From Candidatus Moduliflexus flocculans (GTDB lineage: Bacteria; Moduliflexota; Moduliflexia; Moduliflexales; Moduliflexaceae), in assembly GCA_000739515.1 (NCBI GenBank), contig DF820459.1, forward strand, positions 1,108,485 to 1,166,954: 58,470 nucleotides of DNA. Reading direction: 5' to 3'. Position 1 is the stretch's first letter. Each line of letters opens with the position of its first letter. Under the pieces are notes generated by a model. The model was not told the origin of the DNA. It did not search any database and saw only the letters and a list, made by a program, of their open reading frames with translations. Shown piece by piece: positions 26,894-34,858 of this stretch. Both the position numbers and the translations under genes were made by a program.

Positions 26894-27961
26894 TTACGAT
26901 AGCCCGACCAACCGGCTCGCGAGACGCACGGCCTCTTCCGCGTCTCGCGCGCTGCCGTCTGCGCCAACCACTTTCCATAAATCAGCACGCTTTAAGAACG
27001 AATAGCCGCCAACCAGAATTTTCAGGCGCGATCCGCTTTCCGTGTCGCGAATGCGCCGAATCAGGTCTTGCACGGCGCTGCGATGAAAGCCCATTGTGAC
27101 CGACAGGCCGACCACATCAGGCCGATAATGTTCGATTTGGCTGAGAATTGTGGCAGTCGGGGCGTTTGCGCCGATGTAGTACGTGTCCCAGCCTTCCAGT
27201 TCAAAAAAATCGGCGACCATACGAATGCCGATTTCGTGCAATTCTCCGCCAACGCAGGCTGCCACGAGCCGCCGTCCGATTTTGGGCGTGGCAAAAATAT
27301 ATGAATACAATTGCGACATAATCAACTGCGTAGCGGCGGTGCAGTAATGTTCCTGCGCCACGTTGACCTGATTCAGCATCCATAAACGCCCGATTTCATA
27401 TTGCGACCGTTGAAACACATGGAGATAAATGCCTTTTAACGAGGTTCCCTGCTCGACAGCGGAAAGAATCATCTGACTCGCCGCCTGGCGCTCTCCTCGC
27501 AATAACGCACGAAGATATTGCTGCGCTAACGCGCCGAGGCTGGAATCATCGTCAAGAAACGACGCCGACGCGGAAGCGGTTTTCCGCATTTCCTGAACGC
27601 CCGCGTCGAGAAACGGCGTCACCGCAATCATCTGCTCCGGCGTCCACCGCGCCTGAAATACCTGGCGCGTGCATTCCAGCGTTTCGATCATCACCTCGTC
27701 CGGAAAGCGCAATCCGGCAAACAGTTCTTTCACCCAGGCGACATACTCGGCAAATAACGAAGGATCACCGGCGCGAATCGCTTCGAGCAAAAAAGAAAAA
27801 TGATACTTCATGTCCTGAATGCCCTTATCTCGGCCTGCCTCTCCGTATGGCTCCCAGAATTCCGGCTGCCGTTCATATTGCAGCGCGACGACGGCTTCTG
27901 CAAGGGGAAATTCCTGGTCTCGCAGCGTCGCCGCGATCTGGTCTCGAATGACGCCGTTCAT
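26894..27961 (-). CDS. Cobalamin-binding sensor protein with W-x9-EH motif
   Basis: A 355-residue cytosolic B12-domain protein. Residues 1-130 are helical and unknown. Residues about 140-220 form the helical B12-binding cap with W194, nine residues and E204-H205, the W-x9-EH signature of CarH/LitR/AerR-type adenosylcobalamin light sensors. The Rossmann-like B12 fold follows with ELHEIG (H242 would be the lower cobalt ligand; the first residue is Glu rather than the common Asp), VVGLSVTM and KILVGGYSFLK. Unlike CarH it has no MerR HTH, so it would signal by protein contact, as AerR does. It overlaps the upstream kinase gene by 4 nt and the downstream kinase follows at once. Confidence 0.9.
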   Translation of the reverse strand: MNGVIRDQIAATLRDQEFPLAEAVVALQYERQPEFWEPYGEAGRDKGIQDMKYHFSFLLEAIRAGDPSLFAEYVAWVKELFAGLRFPDEVMIETLECTRQVFQARWTPEQMIAVTPFLDAGVQEMRKTASASASFLDDDSSLGALAQQYLRALLRGERQAASQMILSAVEQGTSLKGIYLHVFQRSQYEIGRLWMLNQVNVAQEHYCTAATQLIMSQLYSYIFATPKIGRRLVAACVGGELHEIGIRMVADFFELEGWDTYYIGANAPTATILSQIEHYRPDVVGLSVTMGFHRSAVQDLIRRIRDTESGSRLKILVGGYSFLKRADLWKVVGADGSARDAEEAVRLASRLVGLS

Positions 27962-29124
27962 CGTCCGTCGCCCCCTCCTATCAATCCTGCGTATTCGTTA
28001 TTGTTCATCGCTTCCGCCATATCATTCGGCAACGGCAGCGTAAATGAAAATGTCGAGCCGCAATTCACCGCGCTGTCAACCTGAATGCTGCCACCATGCC
28101 GCTCCACGAATTCTTTGCAGAGGATTAAGCCTAATCCTGTCCCTTTTTCATGCGCTGTTCCGAGACGATGAAATTTCGCGCCAATCTCGAACAATTGTGG
28201 CAGAAACGCGGCGTCAATGCCGATCCCGGTATCAGTGACCGCCACTGTTGCCATCTCTTTTGCCTGCGTCATTGAGATCGTGATTTTGCCGCCAATTGGA
28301 GTGAATTTAATGGCATTCGAGACTAAATTTCGCACGACCGTCTCCAGCATGTTCATATCAACGACGACGAATACATCCCCGGAGAAATCGCTTGTCAGCG
28401 TAATTTCTTTCTGAAGCGCCGCTGGTTTCAGCACATCAATCGCATAACGGCAGAGATGACCGAGGTTGAGCATCTGAGGTTTGAATTCAATCGTGCCTTG
28501 CTGAATCCGCGCCCAGGTCAGAAGGTTTTCCAGCAGTTTCGTCAGATTTTCGGTCGCGGCGTACTCCAAATCCAATAATTTTTTGACTTGTTCATAGTCC
28601 TGACGCTCAAGCAGTTCTCTGTTCGTTTTTGTCAGTTCATAAATTGAATGCAGCGGGCCGCGCAGATCATGGGCAATGATGGAGAAAAATTTATTTTTGG
28701 ACGCATTTTCAATTTCAAGCTGCTGCCGCTGACGGCGGAGGAGCAGATGCGTATGCACCCGCGCCAGGACTTCTTCATGTCGCAGCGGTTTGGTGATATA
28801 ATCCACGCCGCCGACTTGAAAGCCGGTGATTTTATCATTCACATCCGATAAGGCGGTGATGAAAATGATTGGAATCTCTGCCGTCTTTTCGCTCGCTTTC
28901 AACCGCCGACACGTTTCAAAACCATCAATCCCCGGCGGCATAAGAACATCGAGGAGAATCAAATCAGGCAGGAAACGCTCGGTAATATGAATCGCTTCTT
29001 CTCCGCTCTGCGCGACCAACATGCGCAATTGCGCGTCATGCAGATAGGCCAGCAGCACATCGAGATTCTCCGGCTTATCATCAACCAGCAGCACCGTACT
29101 TTGCTTCATTTTATTGGAATTCAT
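27958..29124 (-). CDS. REC-histidine kinase (second copy of this type)
   Basis: A 388-residue protein with a receiver (about 8-125; VLLVDDKPENLDVL, LILLDVLMPPGIDGFETC, YITKPL), HisKA (IIAHDLRGPLHSIYEL) and HATPase (NLVSNAIKFTP, DTGIGID, GTGLGL). The domain order and wording match the kinase at 19.3 kb, so they are paralogues. No membrane segment or sensor is visible. It is the first gene of the kinase array that contains the B12 sensor, 291 nt downstream of the kaiC end, and it overlaps the B12 gene by 4 nt. No strong ribosome site is seen at the chosen start. Confidence 0.9.
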   Translation of the reverse strand: MNSNKMKQSTVLLVDDKPENLDVLLAYLHDAQLRMLVAQSGEEAIHITERFLPDLILLDVLMPPGIDGFETCRRLKASEKTAEIPIIFITALSDVNDKITGFQVGGVDYITKPLRHEEVLARVHTHLLLRRQRQQLEIENASKNKFFSIIAHDLRGPLHSIYELTKTNRELLERQDYEQVKKLLDLEYAATENLTKLLENLLTWARIQQGTIEFKPQMLNLGHLCRYAIDVLKPAALQKEITLTSDFSGDVFVVVDMNMLETVVRNLVSNAIKFTPIGGKITISMTQAKEMATVAVTDTGIGIDAAFLPQLFEIGAKFHRLGTAHEKGTGLGLILCKEFVERHGGSIQVDSAVNCGSTFSFTLPLPNDMAEAMNNNEYAGLIGGGDGR

Positions 29125-29283
29125 GGCAATATCAGCGGCGGGCGCGACGATATGTCCTGCACACCTCGCGCTCCGACAGCGCTAAAAACTCCACGTGTTC
29201 ACCGATATCGAAGAACGTTCCCACCTCTGCCCTCGTGGAGAGAGGAGTGTTTCACAGGCAATTTGTATTATTTTTTTGTAATT

Positions 29284-29395
29284 ATTTAGGAGCGCCAACG
29301 CCGCGTTGGCAACGCGATGAAATCGCGTCAAAAGAACGGTCGTCTCGCTCGTTTTCGCGGCCAAAGCCAGCGTTGGCACTCCTGAAACCTAAATA
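29284..29395. repeat. Inverted repeat between kaiC and the kinase array
   Basis: The outer arms share AGGAGYGCCAACGC (near 29288 and, inverted, ending near 29382), and an inner ACGCGAT-GAA-ATCGCGT hairpin is present. It occupies most of the 291-nt gap after kaiC, so it may end or slow the kai transcript. No gene is seen in the remaining gap. Confidence 0.6.
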
Positions 29396-29415
29396 GTTAC
29401 ATTCTTTCTTTTGCG

Positions 29416-30432
29416 TTATTTATTAAACAACCCTTGTAATTGGTCGAATTCGGATGGCTGAAATACCGGGTTTCCAGATAAGATGCCTGATACGTTGCGG
29501 AACGCCCTGCCAATGTGCATCCCCTGGCCATCAATGATAAATTCGCGAATATCTTTATCATGTTGCGAGCCACGCATTTTCAGCACGGTAATTCCGCGCC
29601 GCATTTCGCCATACATTTCCACATAACGCAGAAGAATAATGGAATCGGTCAATGTAGAAATATGTGCTTCGGTCACGGACGTGCCGCCTAACAAGGTCGG
29701 AGTTGTTGACGTAAAGATGCCAGTAATTTCTTGATGCTTAATAAATGAGGTCACGCTGATGACGAATTCCCGGAAACTTCTGACGGTCGAAACGCGCTCA
29801 AGCGCCGAAAGGCTGTCCACCGCCACGCGTTGCGGCTTGAAGGCACTAATGGTGTCTTTGATGCTGATCAATAAATCTTCCAAACTGGAGGCTTCGGGAT
29901 ACTGTGCAACAACTTTCAGCGAGCCTTGTTCTTCCAATTGCCGGAAATCTACCCCCCAGCCAGTTGCATTGCGAAACAACTGCTCGCGGCTCTCTTCAAA
30001 TGCAAACAGCAGACACCGCTCGCCTTTTTTCGCGCCAGCGGCAGTGAATTCCGTCACCATCAGCGTTTTCCCCGTGCCAGTCGCGCCAGACACCAACAGA
30101 ATCGAATCGCGGAAGAAGCCGCCGCCGCACATATTGTCGAGATCGGAATTGCCCGATGTAATGCGTAGATCGGACGATTTCTGTTTCAACTCAATCGCTG
30201 ACAGCGGAACGATAACCATTCCTTTTTTCGGCATGATTGTAAACGAGAATTCCCCCTTTTGATGGGATGTGCCGCGAAATTTCAGAATCTCGATGGTTCG
30301 CCGTCGCTTTTCTTCTTCCAGCACATTTCGCAAAATAATGACGTTGTCTGTCACGAATTCTTCAATGCCATACCGCGCAATTTCGCCATATTCCGCGATG
30401 CGCTCGGCAGTCAGCACAGCCGTCACGCCCAT
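29416..30432 (-). CDS. kaiC: KaiC, C-terminal part (end of CI plus CII)
   Basis: This 338-residue frame holds the rest of the KaiC CI domain and the complete CII domain. The first 15 residues (MGVTAVLTAERIAEY) continue the CI sequence exactly where the preceding frame stops. CII has Walker A GATGTGKT (116-123), catalytic Glu pair FEES (146-147) and the autophosphorylation motif TEAHIST. There S259 and T260 match S431 and T432 of Synechococcus KaiC, and T254 matches T426. The A-loop region (VSGILSGNP) is kept, but the tail is about nine residues shorter than in cyanobacteria. It could be made by -1 frameshifting, or by restart at the ATG that overlaps the upstream stop. Confidence 0.93.
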   Translation of the reverse strand: MGVTAVLTAERIAEYGEIARYGIEEFVTDNVIILRNVLEEEKRRRTIEILKFRGTSHQKGEFSFTIMPKKGMVIVPLSAIELKQKSSDLRITSGNSDLDNMCGGGFFRDSILLVSGATGTGKTLMVTEFTAAGAKKGERCLLFAFEESREQLFRNATGWGVDFRQLEEQGSLKVVAQYPEASSLEDLLISIKDTISAFKPQRVAVDSLSALERVSTVRSFREFVISVTSFIKHQEITGIFTSTTPTLLGGTSVTEAHISTLTDSIILLRYVEMYGEMRRGITVLKMRGSQHDKDIREFIIDGQGMHIGRAFRNVSGILSGNPVFQPSEFDQLQGLFNK

Positions 30433-30920
30433 TTTTTCAGCGCGGACACAATCCGAAACAATTCATAGCGCACAAGGCGTTTTTCATGAAATCGGCTGAA
30501 AATTGCGCCCAGCGAATCCATTGAGACCCGTTTCGCGCCCACCTGCCGCACCGCGTTTTCGATGCGAGCTAAAAGCGCGGCAAGGTCATATTGCCCGACC
30601 ACTACCAGGTCTTCGCCGATTTCAGGAGATGCATCCACAAACTGCCATTTATGCTCTTGCTCCCATAACGAAATATCCCAATTCAACGAACGCAGATTCT
30701 CTCGAATGTCATCTGGCGATTCTTCAAAGGTGACGAATACGCCGGGTTCATCATTTTCGAGGATGCCGGCCGCGAGAAATTGCACCGCCATCACGGTTTT
30801 GCCGCTTCCTGCGGTTCCAGAAACCAGCGTGGTGCGACCTTTCGGCAGTCCGCCATTGGCAATCAAATCAAATCCAGGGATACTAGTTCGTAATTTTTCC
30901 ACGACAGTCGCGGGAGTCAT
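30423..30920 (-). CDS. kaiC: KaiC, N-terminal part (start of CI domain)
   Basis: This 165-residue frame holds the first two-thirds of the KaiC CI ATPase domain: PGFDLIANGGLPKGR, Walker A GTAGSGKT (35-42), catalytic Glu pair FEESPDD (66-67) and Walker B RVSMDSLGAIF. It then runs out of frame at ALKKWA-stop, while intact KaiC proteins continue with LGVTAVLTAER. CI drives the slow ATPase and binds KaiB. The start chosen has a perfect GGAGG 7 nt upstream, which trims 11 residues from the longest frame. It follows kaiB by 167 nt that include a palindrome. The split could be biological or a single-base error in a homopolymer. Confidence 0.93.
   Translation of the reverse strand: MTPATVVEKLRTSIPGFDLIANGGLPKGRTTLVSGTAGSGKTVMAVQFLAAGILENDEPGVFVTFEESPDDIRENLRSLNWDISLWEQEHKWQFVDASPEIGEDLVVVGQYDLAALLARIENAVRQVGAKRVSMDSLGAIFSRFHEKRLVRYELFRIVSALKKWA
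30432..30437 (-). other. A6 homopolymer at the kaiC frame junction
   Basis: On the minus strand the junction reads CTG AAA AAA TGG GCG TGA. A -1 slip on the A run gives L-K-K-M-G-V-T-A-V, which matches the KaiC consensus. The last A of the run is also the A of the ATG that opens the second frame. Confidence 0.85.
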
Positions 30921-31016
30921 ATCATTTCCTCCACCTCGTATCATAAAACGCAACGCACAGCCCTGTCCGCTGGCATGTTATTCCGCCTGTCTCGGCGAAC
31001 AAGGCTGCTCGTTGGC

Positions 31017-31076
31017 TATACAGCCATCCTCAATGAGGCGTATCGAAGCGTGACAATTCATTGAGCATGGCTATAG
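31017..31076. repeat. Inverted repeat, family C, between kaiB and kaiC
   Basis: The arms TATACAGCCATCCTCAATGA and, inverted, TCATTGAGCATGGCTATAG are complementary with a few mismatches. The CATCCTCAAT word recurs in a second palindrome at 32878-32965 upstream of the same operon. Confidence 0.6.
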
Positions 31077-31087
31077 ACCATGACTTT

Positions 31088-31390
31088 TTACATCGTTTCG
31101 CGAGACTCTTGATTGAGCAAACTGGGTTCGATCCAGGCCATGACTTGCCGCGCATTCGCTAAATCGCCGATGATCCTCCTGGCCGGAGGCGGAAGTTCTT
31201 TCACGAGCATCGGCGTCGCTAAAATTCGCAAGCGCTCTGCCACGTCAGGTTGTTCCAGGACATCCACAATATTCATTTGATACTCATCTGCGGCAAAAAA
31301 ACGCTCGCAAATATCGCGCAGATTCGTAATCGCCCGCTCCGAACGCGGCGTCTGCCCGGCAATATATAAGGTCAACACATACGTATTCAC
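31088..31390 (-). CDS. kaiB: Circadian clock protein KaiB
   Basis: A 100-residue thioredoxin-like protein that in cyanobacteria switches fold and docks onto the KaiC CI ring to drive its dephosphorylation phase. The signature is near-complete: YIAGQTPRSERAITNLRDIC, IVDVLEQPDVAERLRILATP and LPPPARRIIGDL. It starts with GTG preceded by AGGAG, and its GTGA overlaps the stop of the upstream REC-PAS gene, so the two are coupled. kaiC follows after 167 nt. KaiB in this lineage may act in a clock, an hourglass timer or a stress response, as in other non-cyanobacterial KaiBC systems. Confidence 0.97.
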   Translation of the reverse strand: MNTYVLTLYIAGQTPRSERAITNLRDICERFFAADEYQMNIVDVLEQPDVAERLRILATPMLVKELPPPARRIIGDLANARQVMAWIEPSLLNQESRETM

Positions 31391-32649
31391 GAAGCTTTTT
31401 CTCCTGATTGCATCGTCAGGCGGTTGCCCATTTTCGGCGAAATCCGCAGGCGATAAAATGAGACTAAATTCCCCATTAACTCCAGCAACGTGAGACGCCC
31501 AGCCTCAAGGCAAGCCTGCGCGCTTGCCTTCGATAGTTCGGCCATCTTTGTTTTCATCACTGACACATGCAGATGCACAACATCTCGCGGCGCAGCCCGC
31601 AGCAAGCCTAAGCGCTCTGCTAAATATTGCAGCCGCCCGGCAACGTTATGATTCACTTTATACAATTGCTCATCCACCGCAGAGGTTAAAATGTCGTTAT
31701 ACATGCCCAACAGTTCTTCATACACGACTGGCGCAGCCTGATGCAGCGGCTTCAATTGAAGAATTTCTTCCGTCACCGGAGAACGCGACGCGCTTGAAAA
31801 TTTTTCCAGCGAATTCCATTCTTGCTCTTGCGCGCGTTCAACCCGCCGCATCTCGCTCACGTCAATCGCATAACGCAAAAACAAGCCGCGTTCAACCGGA
31901 ATCCACCAGGTATCCCAGACGCGGCCAAATGCCTCAACTTCCGGGAGATTGATCGGCATTTGCGCCTCAAGCGAGTCATTCAACAGGCAAAATGAGCAAC
32001 ACGCCGCTTTGAGGGCAGGAGCATCTGGCTCAGATTTAAGCAGGGCGCGGGTTTCCGCGCTGATAAATTCGCATTTTCCAAAGTCCTGCCAGCAAAATCC
32101 GCCGACTTTTGCGCCCATTTCACGCGCAATCCGATTCGCTGCCACTACGATGCGCTCGCGGTTGAGTAACATGGCGGGATGCGGCAGGCTGTCCAACAGC
32201 AGTTGATTGAGGCGCGAGGTCTTGCGCAATTCTTCCAGCGTATTCTGCAAACGAGTTTCGATCTCTTTCAGGTGCAAGAGCGCCTTCACCCTCGCTAAAA
32301 GTTCACGCGGCGCGATTGGCTTGAGCAAATAACAATCTGCGCCCGCTTCAAGGCCATCGGCCTGTTCATCAGACGAGATATGCTTGCTAGAGAGCAGCAG
32401 CACCAACGTTCCGGCGAATTGCGCGTCGGCCTTGATTTTTCGGCACCAATCGAGGCCATTTCCATCTTTCAGCGCTACGTCAAGCAAGATGACATCCGGG
32501 CGGAATTCAGTCGCAAACTGCCAGCCTTCTGTCAGGCTCGTGGCCGATATCGCCTCGTACCCGGCCTGCATCACAATGCGGCGATACCCATCGCACAAAT
32601 GCTGCTCATCGTCAATAATCAAAATCTTCTGCGGATGTTGCGTGTTCAT
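31387..32649 (-). CDS. REC-PAS protein with KaiA/RsbU-like C-terminal domain
   Basis: A 420-residue protein upstream of kaiB. Residues 8-125 are a receiver (ILIIDDEQ; phospho-Asp D57 in VILLDVAL; K110 in YLLKPI). Residues about 145-265 are a PAS-like domain with a cysteine-rich stretch (KAACCSFCLL). Residues about 305-405 form a helical domain in which YEELLGMYNDIL, DVVHLHVSVMKTKM and RLTLLELMGNLVSFYR line up, from memory, with the KaiA C-terminal four-helix bundle (VVEIHMELMD and RLTLIDVIAHLCEMYR in Synechococcus). The RsbU N-terminal domain shares this fold and is the alternative. No kinase or output domain is present. It overlaps kaiB by 4 nt. The domain call is medium-confidence; the receiver is certain. 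Confidence 0.8.
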   Translation of the reverse strand: MNTQHPQKILIIDDEQHLCDGYRRIVMQAGYEAISATSLTEGWQFATEFRPDVILLDVALKDGNGLDWCRKIKADAQFAGTLVLLLSSKHISSDEQADGLEAGADCYLLKPIAPRELLARVKALLHLKEIETRLQNTLEELRKTSRLNQLLLDSLPHPAMLLNRERIVVAANRIAREMGAKVGGFCWQDFGKCEFISAETRALLKSEPDAPALKAACCSFCLLNDSLEAQMPINLPEVEAFGRVWDTWWIPVERGLFLRYAIDVSEMRRVERAQEQEWNSLEKFSSASRSPVTEEILQLKPLHQAAPVVYEELLGMYNDILTSAVDEQLYKVNHNVAGRLQYLAERLGLLRAAPRDVVHLHVSVMKTKMAELSKASAQACLEAGRLTLLELMGNLVSFYRLRISPKMGNRLTMQSGEKAS

Positions 32650-32877
32650 GCGTATTCTGTTCCATCGGCAAGCAAAACACCGGCCTCTTGAGCCTGTGTC
32701 AACGTGCGTGTTCTATTTTTCGCCATGCTGTCAGTTGTTTCCGAAAAGCATAACACAGACGGAACGACAAATAATACTTGACATTTCAGCAACAGTTATT
32801 CAACACTTGATTACGGAATTAAAAAATGAGCGATGCGCAAAGCTCTTCTTTTATCAGGGGAACATCCATATAATTAT

Positions 32878-32965
32878 ATAGTCATCCTCAATCAGTTGTT
32901 ATGCTTCGACAGACTCAGCGCGTGTCGAAGGGAACGAACTCATCACTCATTGAGGATTGCTCTAT
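32878..32965. repeat. Inverted repeat, family C
   Basis: The arms (AGTCATCCTCAATCAGT and, inverted, ACTCATTGAGGATTGCTCT) enclose an inner perfect 8-bp palindrome CTTCGACA/TGTCGAAG (32904-32911 and 32923-32930). The CATCCTCAAT word is shared with 31017-31076. Confidence 0.6.
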
Positions 32966-33073
32966 CAGCAGTTTCCTTCCTGATCGTTATTGACGATAAC
33001 AGATAATATGGGATGCGACCTCACAAAAGATATACGTTACGCGTTAAAAAAGTCAAGTCACTTTTTTTTCTTA

Positions 33074-33237
33074 CTTACTGACCTTACGCAGCGGGTTCGA
33101 TGCGAATGGTCGCACACTCCCCTCCTGGGAGGGGTTGGGGGTGGGTGGCGGATACGAAGACGCCGCACTGGACAATACCCACCCCTTGCCCCTCCCAGGA
33201 GGGGAATGGTCGGCGGCACTGCGTAACGTCAGTTACT
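33074..33237. repeat. Long inverted repeat with G/C-run arms
   Basis: The inner arms (about 33117-33146 and 33178-33206) are built from CCCCTCCTGGGAGGGG plus GGGGGTGGGT and its complement. The outer arms carry ACTTACGCAG-like words (33078-33092 and 33217-33232). It ends 22 nt before the NtrC-type gene. Similar G/C-run palindromes are widespread in environmental bacterial genomes. Confidence 0.65.
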
Positions 33238-33258
33238 TATGCGAGTGGATAATTTTCT

Positions 33259-34689
33259 ATGAATGACGCATTGACAGCCTATCCTGTTTTTCCGATTCTG
33301 ATTGTTGATGATGATCCGTATTCGCTTCAGGTCTGCGAAATGCAGTTGATCCGCAAAGGCATTTCGCATGTGCGCACCTTTCAGGATGGCACGGAGTTGC
33401 TGCTTTACCTGTCCGATCACGATGCGTCCGCTATCGTGCTTGACCTGAATATGCCGGAAATCTCCGGCGAAGAGATTTTGGCGTCCGTGATCCGCGACTA
33501 TCCCACCATTCCGGTCATTATCAGCACTGCCGTAGATGACGTGGATACTGCCGTGCGCTGCATGAAAGCCGGGGCGTTCGATTATGTCGTTAAACCGGTC
33601 TCTCAAGATCGCTTGTTGACCACCGTGACGCGAGCCATCGAATTTCAGGAACTCCGCCGGGAAAATGCGTCGTTGAAAGAGCGCGTGCTTGATAATCAGG
33701 TGAAACACCCGGAAGCGTTTTCGGGCATTATCACCAATAATCCGCAAATGCACGCGATTTTTAAGTATATTGAGTCAGTCGCGACGACCTCGCAGCCGGT
33801 GTTGATTACCGGCGAAACCGGCGTCGGCAAAGAACGGATCGCGCAGGTGATTCATCAATTGAGCGGACGCAAAGGCGGCATGGTCGCCGTGAATGCCGCC
33901 GGCCTCGACGAAACCACGTTTTCCGATACCTTGTTCGGGCATAAACGCGGCGCGTTTACCGGCGCAGAACGCGCCCGTGATGGGTTAATTGAAAAAGCCT
34001 CGAACGGCACGCTATTTTTGGATGAAATCGGCGATTTGTCGCCGTCTTCACAGGTCAAACTCCTGCGACTCCTTCAGGAACACGAATATTATCCGTTAGG
34101 TTCAGACGTGCCGCAAATCACCAATGCCCGCATGATCGTCGCCACGAACTGCGATCTTCGGGAATTGCAAGAACAAGGCGTTTTCCGCGCCGATCTTTAC
34201 TACCGGTTGCTGCTGCATCATATTCACATGCCGCCGCTCCGCGAACGCCTGGATGATTTGCCGCTGCTGGTAGATTACTTTTTACATCTTGCGTCGGAAG
34301 AATTGGGAAAAGCCCGCCCGACGCCGCCGCCGGAATTACTCACGCTGCTCTCGGTCTATGACTTTCCGGGCAATATCCGAGAGTTGCAGGCGATGGTTTT
34401 CGACGCTGTCAGCCAGCATCAAGGCGGCGTATTATCACTCTGCACGTTTAAACAATTGATCCAGCCGGATTCGTTCGGAAAAACCCGGCGCTCGAAAAAA
34501 ACCACCGAAACGCTGGAAAACCTCTATGCCTCACTCAGCCGCCTTCCCAGCTTGAAAGAAGCGGAAGATATGCTGATCGAAGAGGCATTAAAGCGCACGG
34601 GCGGCAATCGCACGATGACGGCGACCCTGCTTGGCGTCACGCGCCAGACGCTGCATCGCCGGATCAATCTGCAAAAAGACGAAGGCTGA
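33259..34689 (+). CDS. NtrC-family sigma-54-dependent response regulator
   Basis: A 476-residue transcription activator. Receiver: residues 12-125 with the acidic triplet in LIVDDDP, phospho-Asp D62 (IVLDLNMP) and K112 (YVVKP). AAA+ domain: Walker A GETGVGKE (185-192), the sigma-54-contact loop GAFTGA (231-236) and Walker B LFLDEIGDLS. A Fis-type HTH closes the protein (GGNRTMTATLLGVTRQTLHRR). All residues needed for sigma-54 contact are present. It is divergent from the kai operon, so it could be part of its output or regulate it. No cognate kinase is adjacent on the plus strand. Confidence 0.95.
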   Translation: MNDALTAYPVFPILIVDDDPYSLQVCEMQLIRKGISHVRTFQDGTELLLYLSDHDASAIVLDLNMPEISGEEILASVIRDYPTIPVIISTAVDDVDTAVRCMKAGAFDYVVKPVSQDRLLTTVTRAIEFQELRRENASLKERVLDNQVKHPEAFSGIITNNPQMHAIFKYIESVATTSQPVLITGETGVGKERIAQVIHQLSGRKGGMVAVNAAGLDETTFSDTLFGHKRGAFTGAERARDGLIEKASNGTLFLDEIGDLSPSSQVKLLRLLQEHEYYPLGSDVPQITNARMIVATNCDLRELQEQGVFRADLYYRLLLHHIHMPPLRERLDDLPLLVDYFLHLASEELGKARPTPPPELLTLLSVYDFPGNIRELQAMVFDAVSQHQGGVLSLCTFKQLIQPDSFGKTRRSKKTTETLENLYASLSRLPSLKEAEDMLIEEALKRTGGNRTMTATLLGVTRQTLHRRINLQKDEG

Positions 34690-34724
34690 CGCAAAAAAGA
34701 AATGACGAGAGTTTGTTTTTTTTC

Positions 34725-34754
34725 TTGACAAAAACGCGCGGCTTTTTCTATAGA
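34725..34754 (+). promoter_or_regulatory. Sigma-70 promoter of tRNA-Lys
   Basis: TTGACA (34725-34730), an 18-nt spacer and TATAGA (34749-34754). The -10 and -35 hexamers are identical to those of the rplM promoter at 49506. The tRNA begins 25 nt further on. Confidence 0.7.
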
Positions 34755-34779
34755 GCATATCGTCAGTTGAACGACACGC

Positions 34780-34853
34780 GGGCCGCTAGCTCACTCGGTT
34801 AGAGCATCTGCCTTTTAAGCAGAGGGTACTTGGTTCGAGTCCAAGGCGGCTCA
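34780..34853 (+). tRNA. tRNA-Lys (anticodon UUU)
   Basis: A complete cloverleaf. The acceptor stem GGGCCGC pairs with GCGGCTC (one G-U pair). The D arm is GCTC/GAGC, and the anticodon stem TCTGC/GCAGA has the loop CTTTTAA, giving anticodon TTT. The T arm is CTTGG/CCAAG around TTCGAGT. The discriminator is A, and the CCA end is not encoded. Confidence 0.97.
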
Positions 34854-34858
34854 TCAAG

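Larger units (their letters stand above)
32650..33258. other. Divergent intergenic region of the kai operon
   Basis: About 600 nt with no plausible gene. It carries two long inverted repeats (32878-32965 and 33074-33237). A weak candidate promoter for the kai operon lies at 32701-32673 on the minus strand (TTGACA, 17-nt spacer, TGTTTT). A TTGACA on the plus strand near 32776 lacks a -10. Confidence 0.5.

Noticed and set aside
29416..30920. Two independent RecA-like ATPases rather than a split KaiC
   Set aside because: The end of the first frame and the start of the second join without gap to give a standard CI domain, and CII carries the HIST phosphosite. They are parts of one gene.
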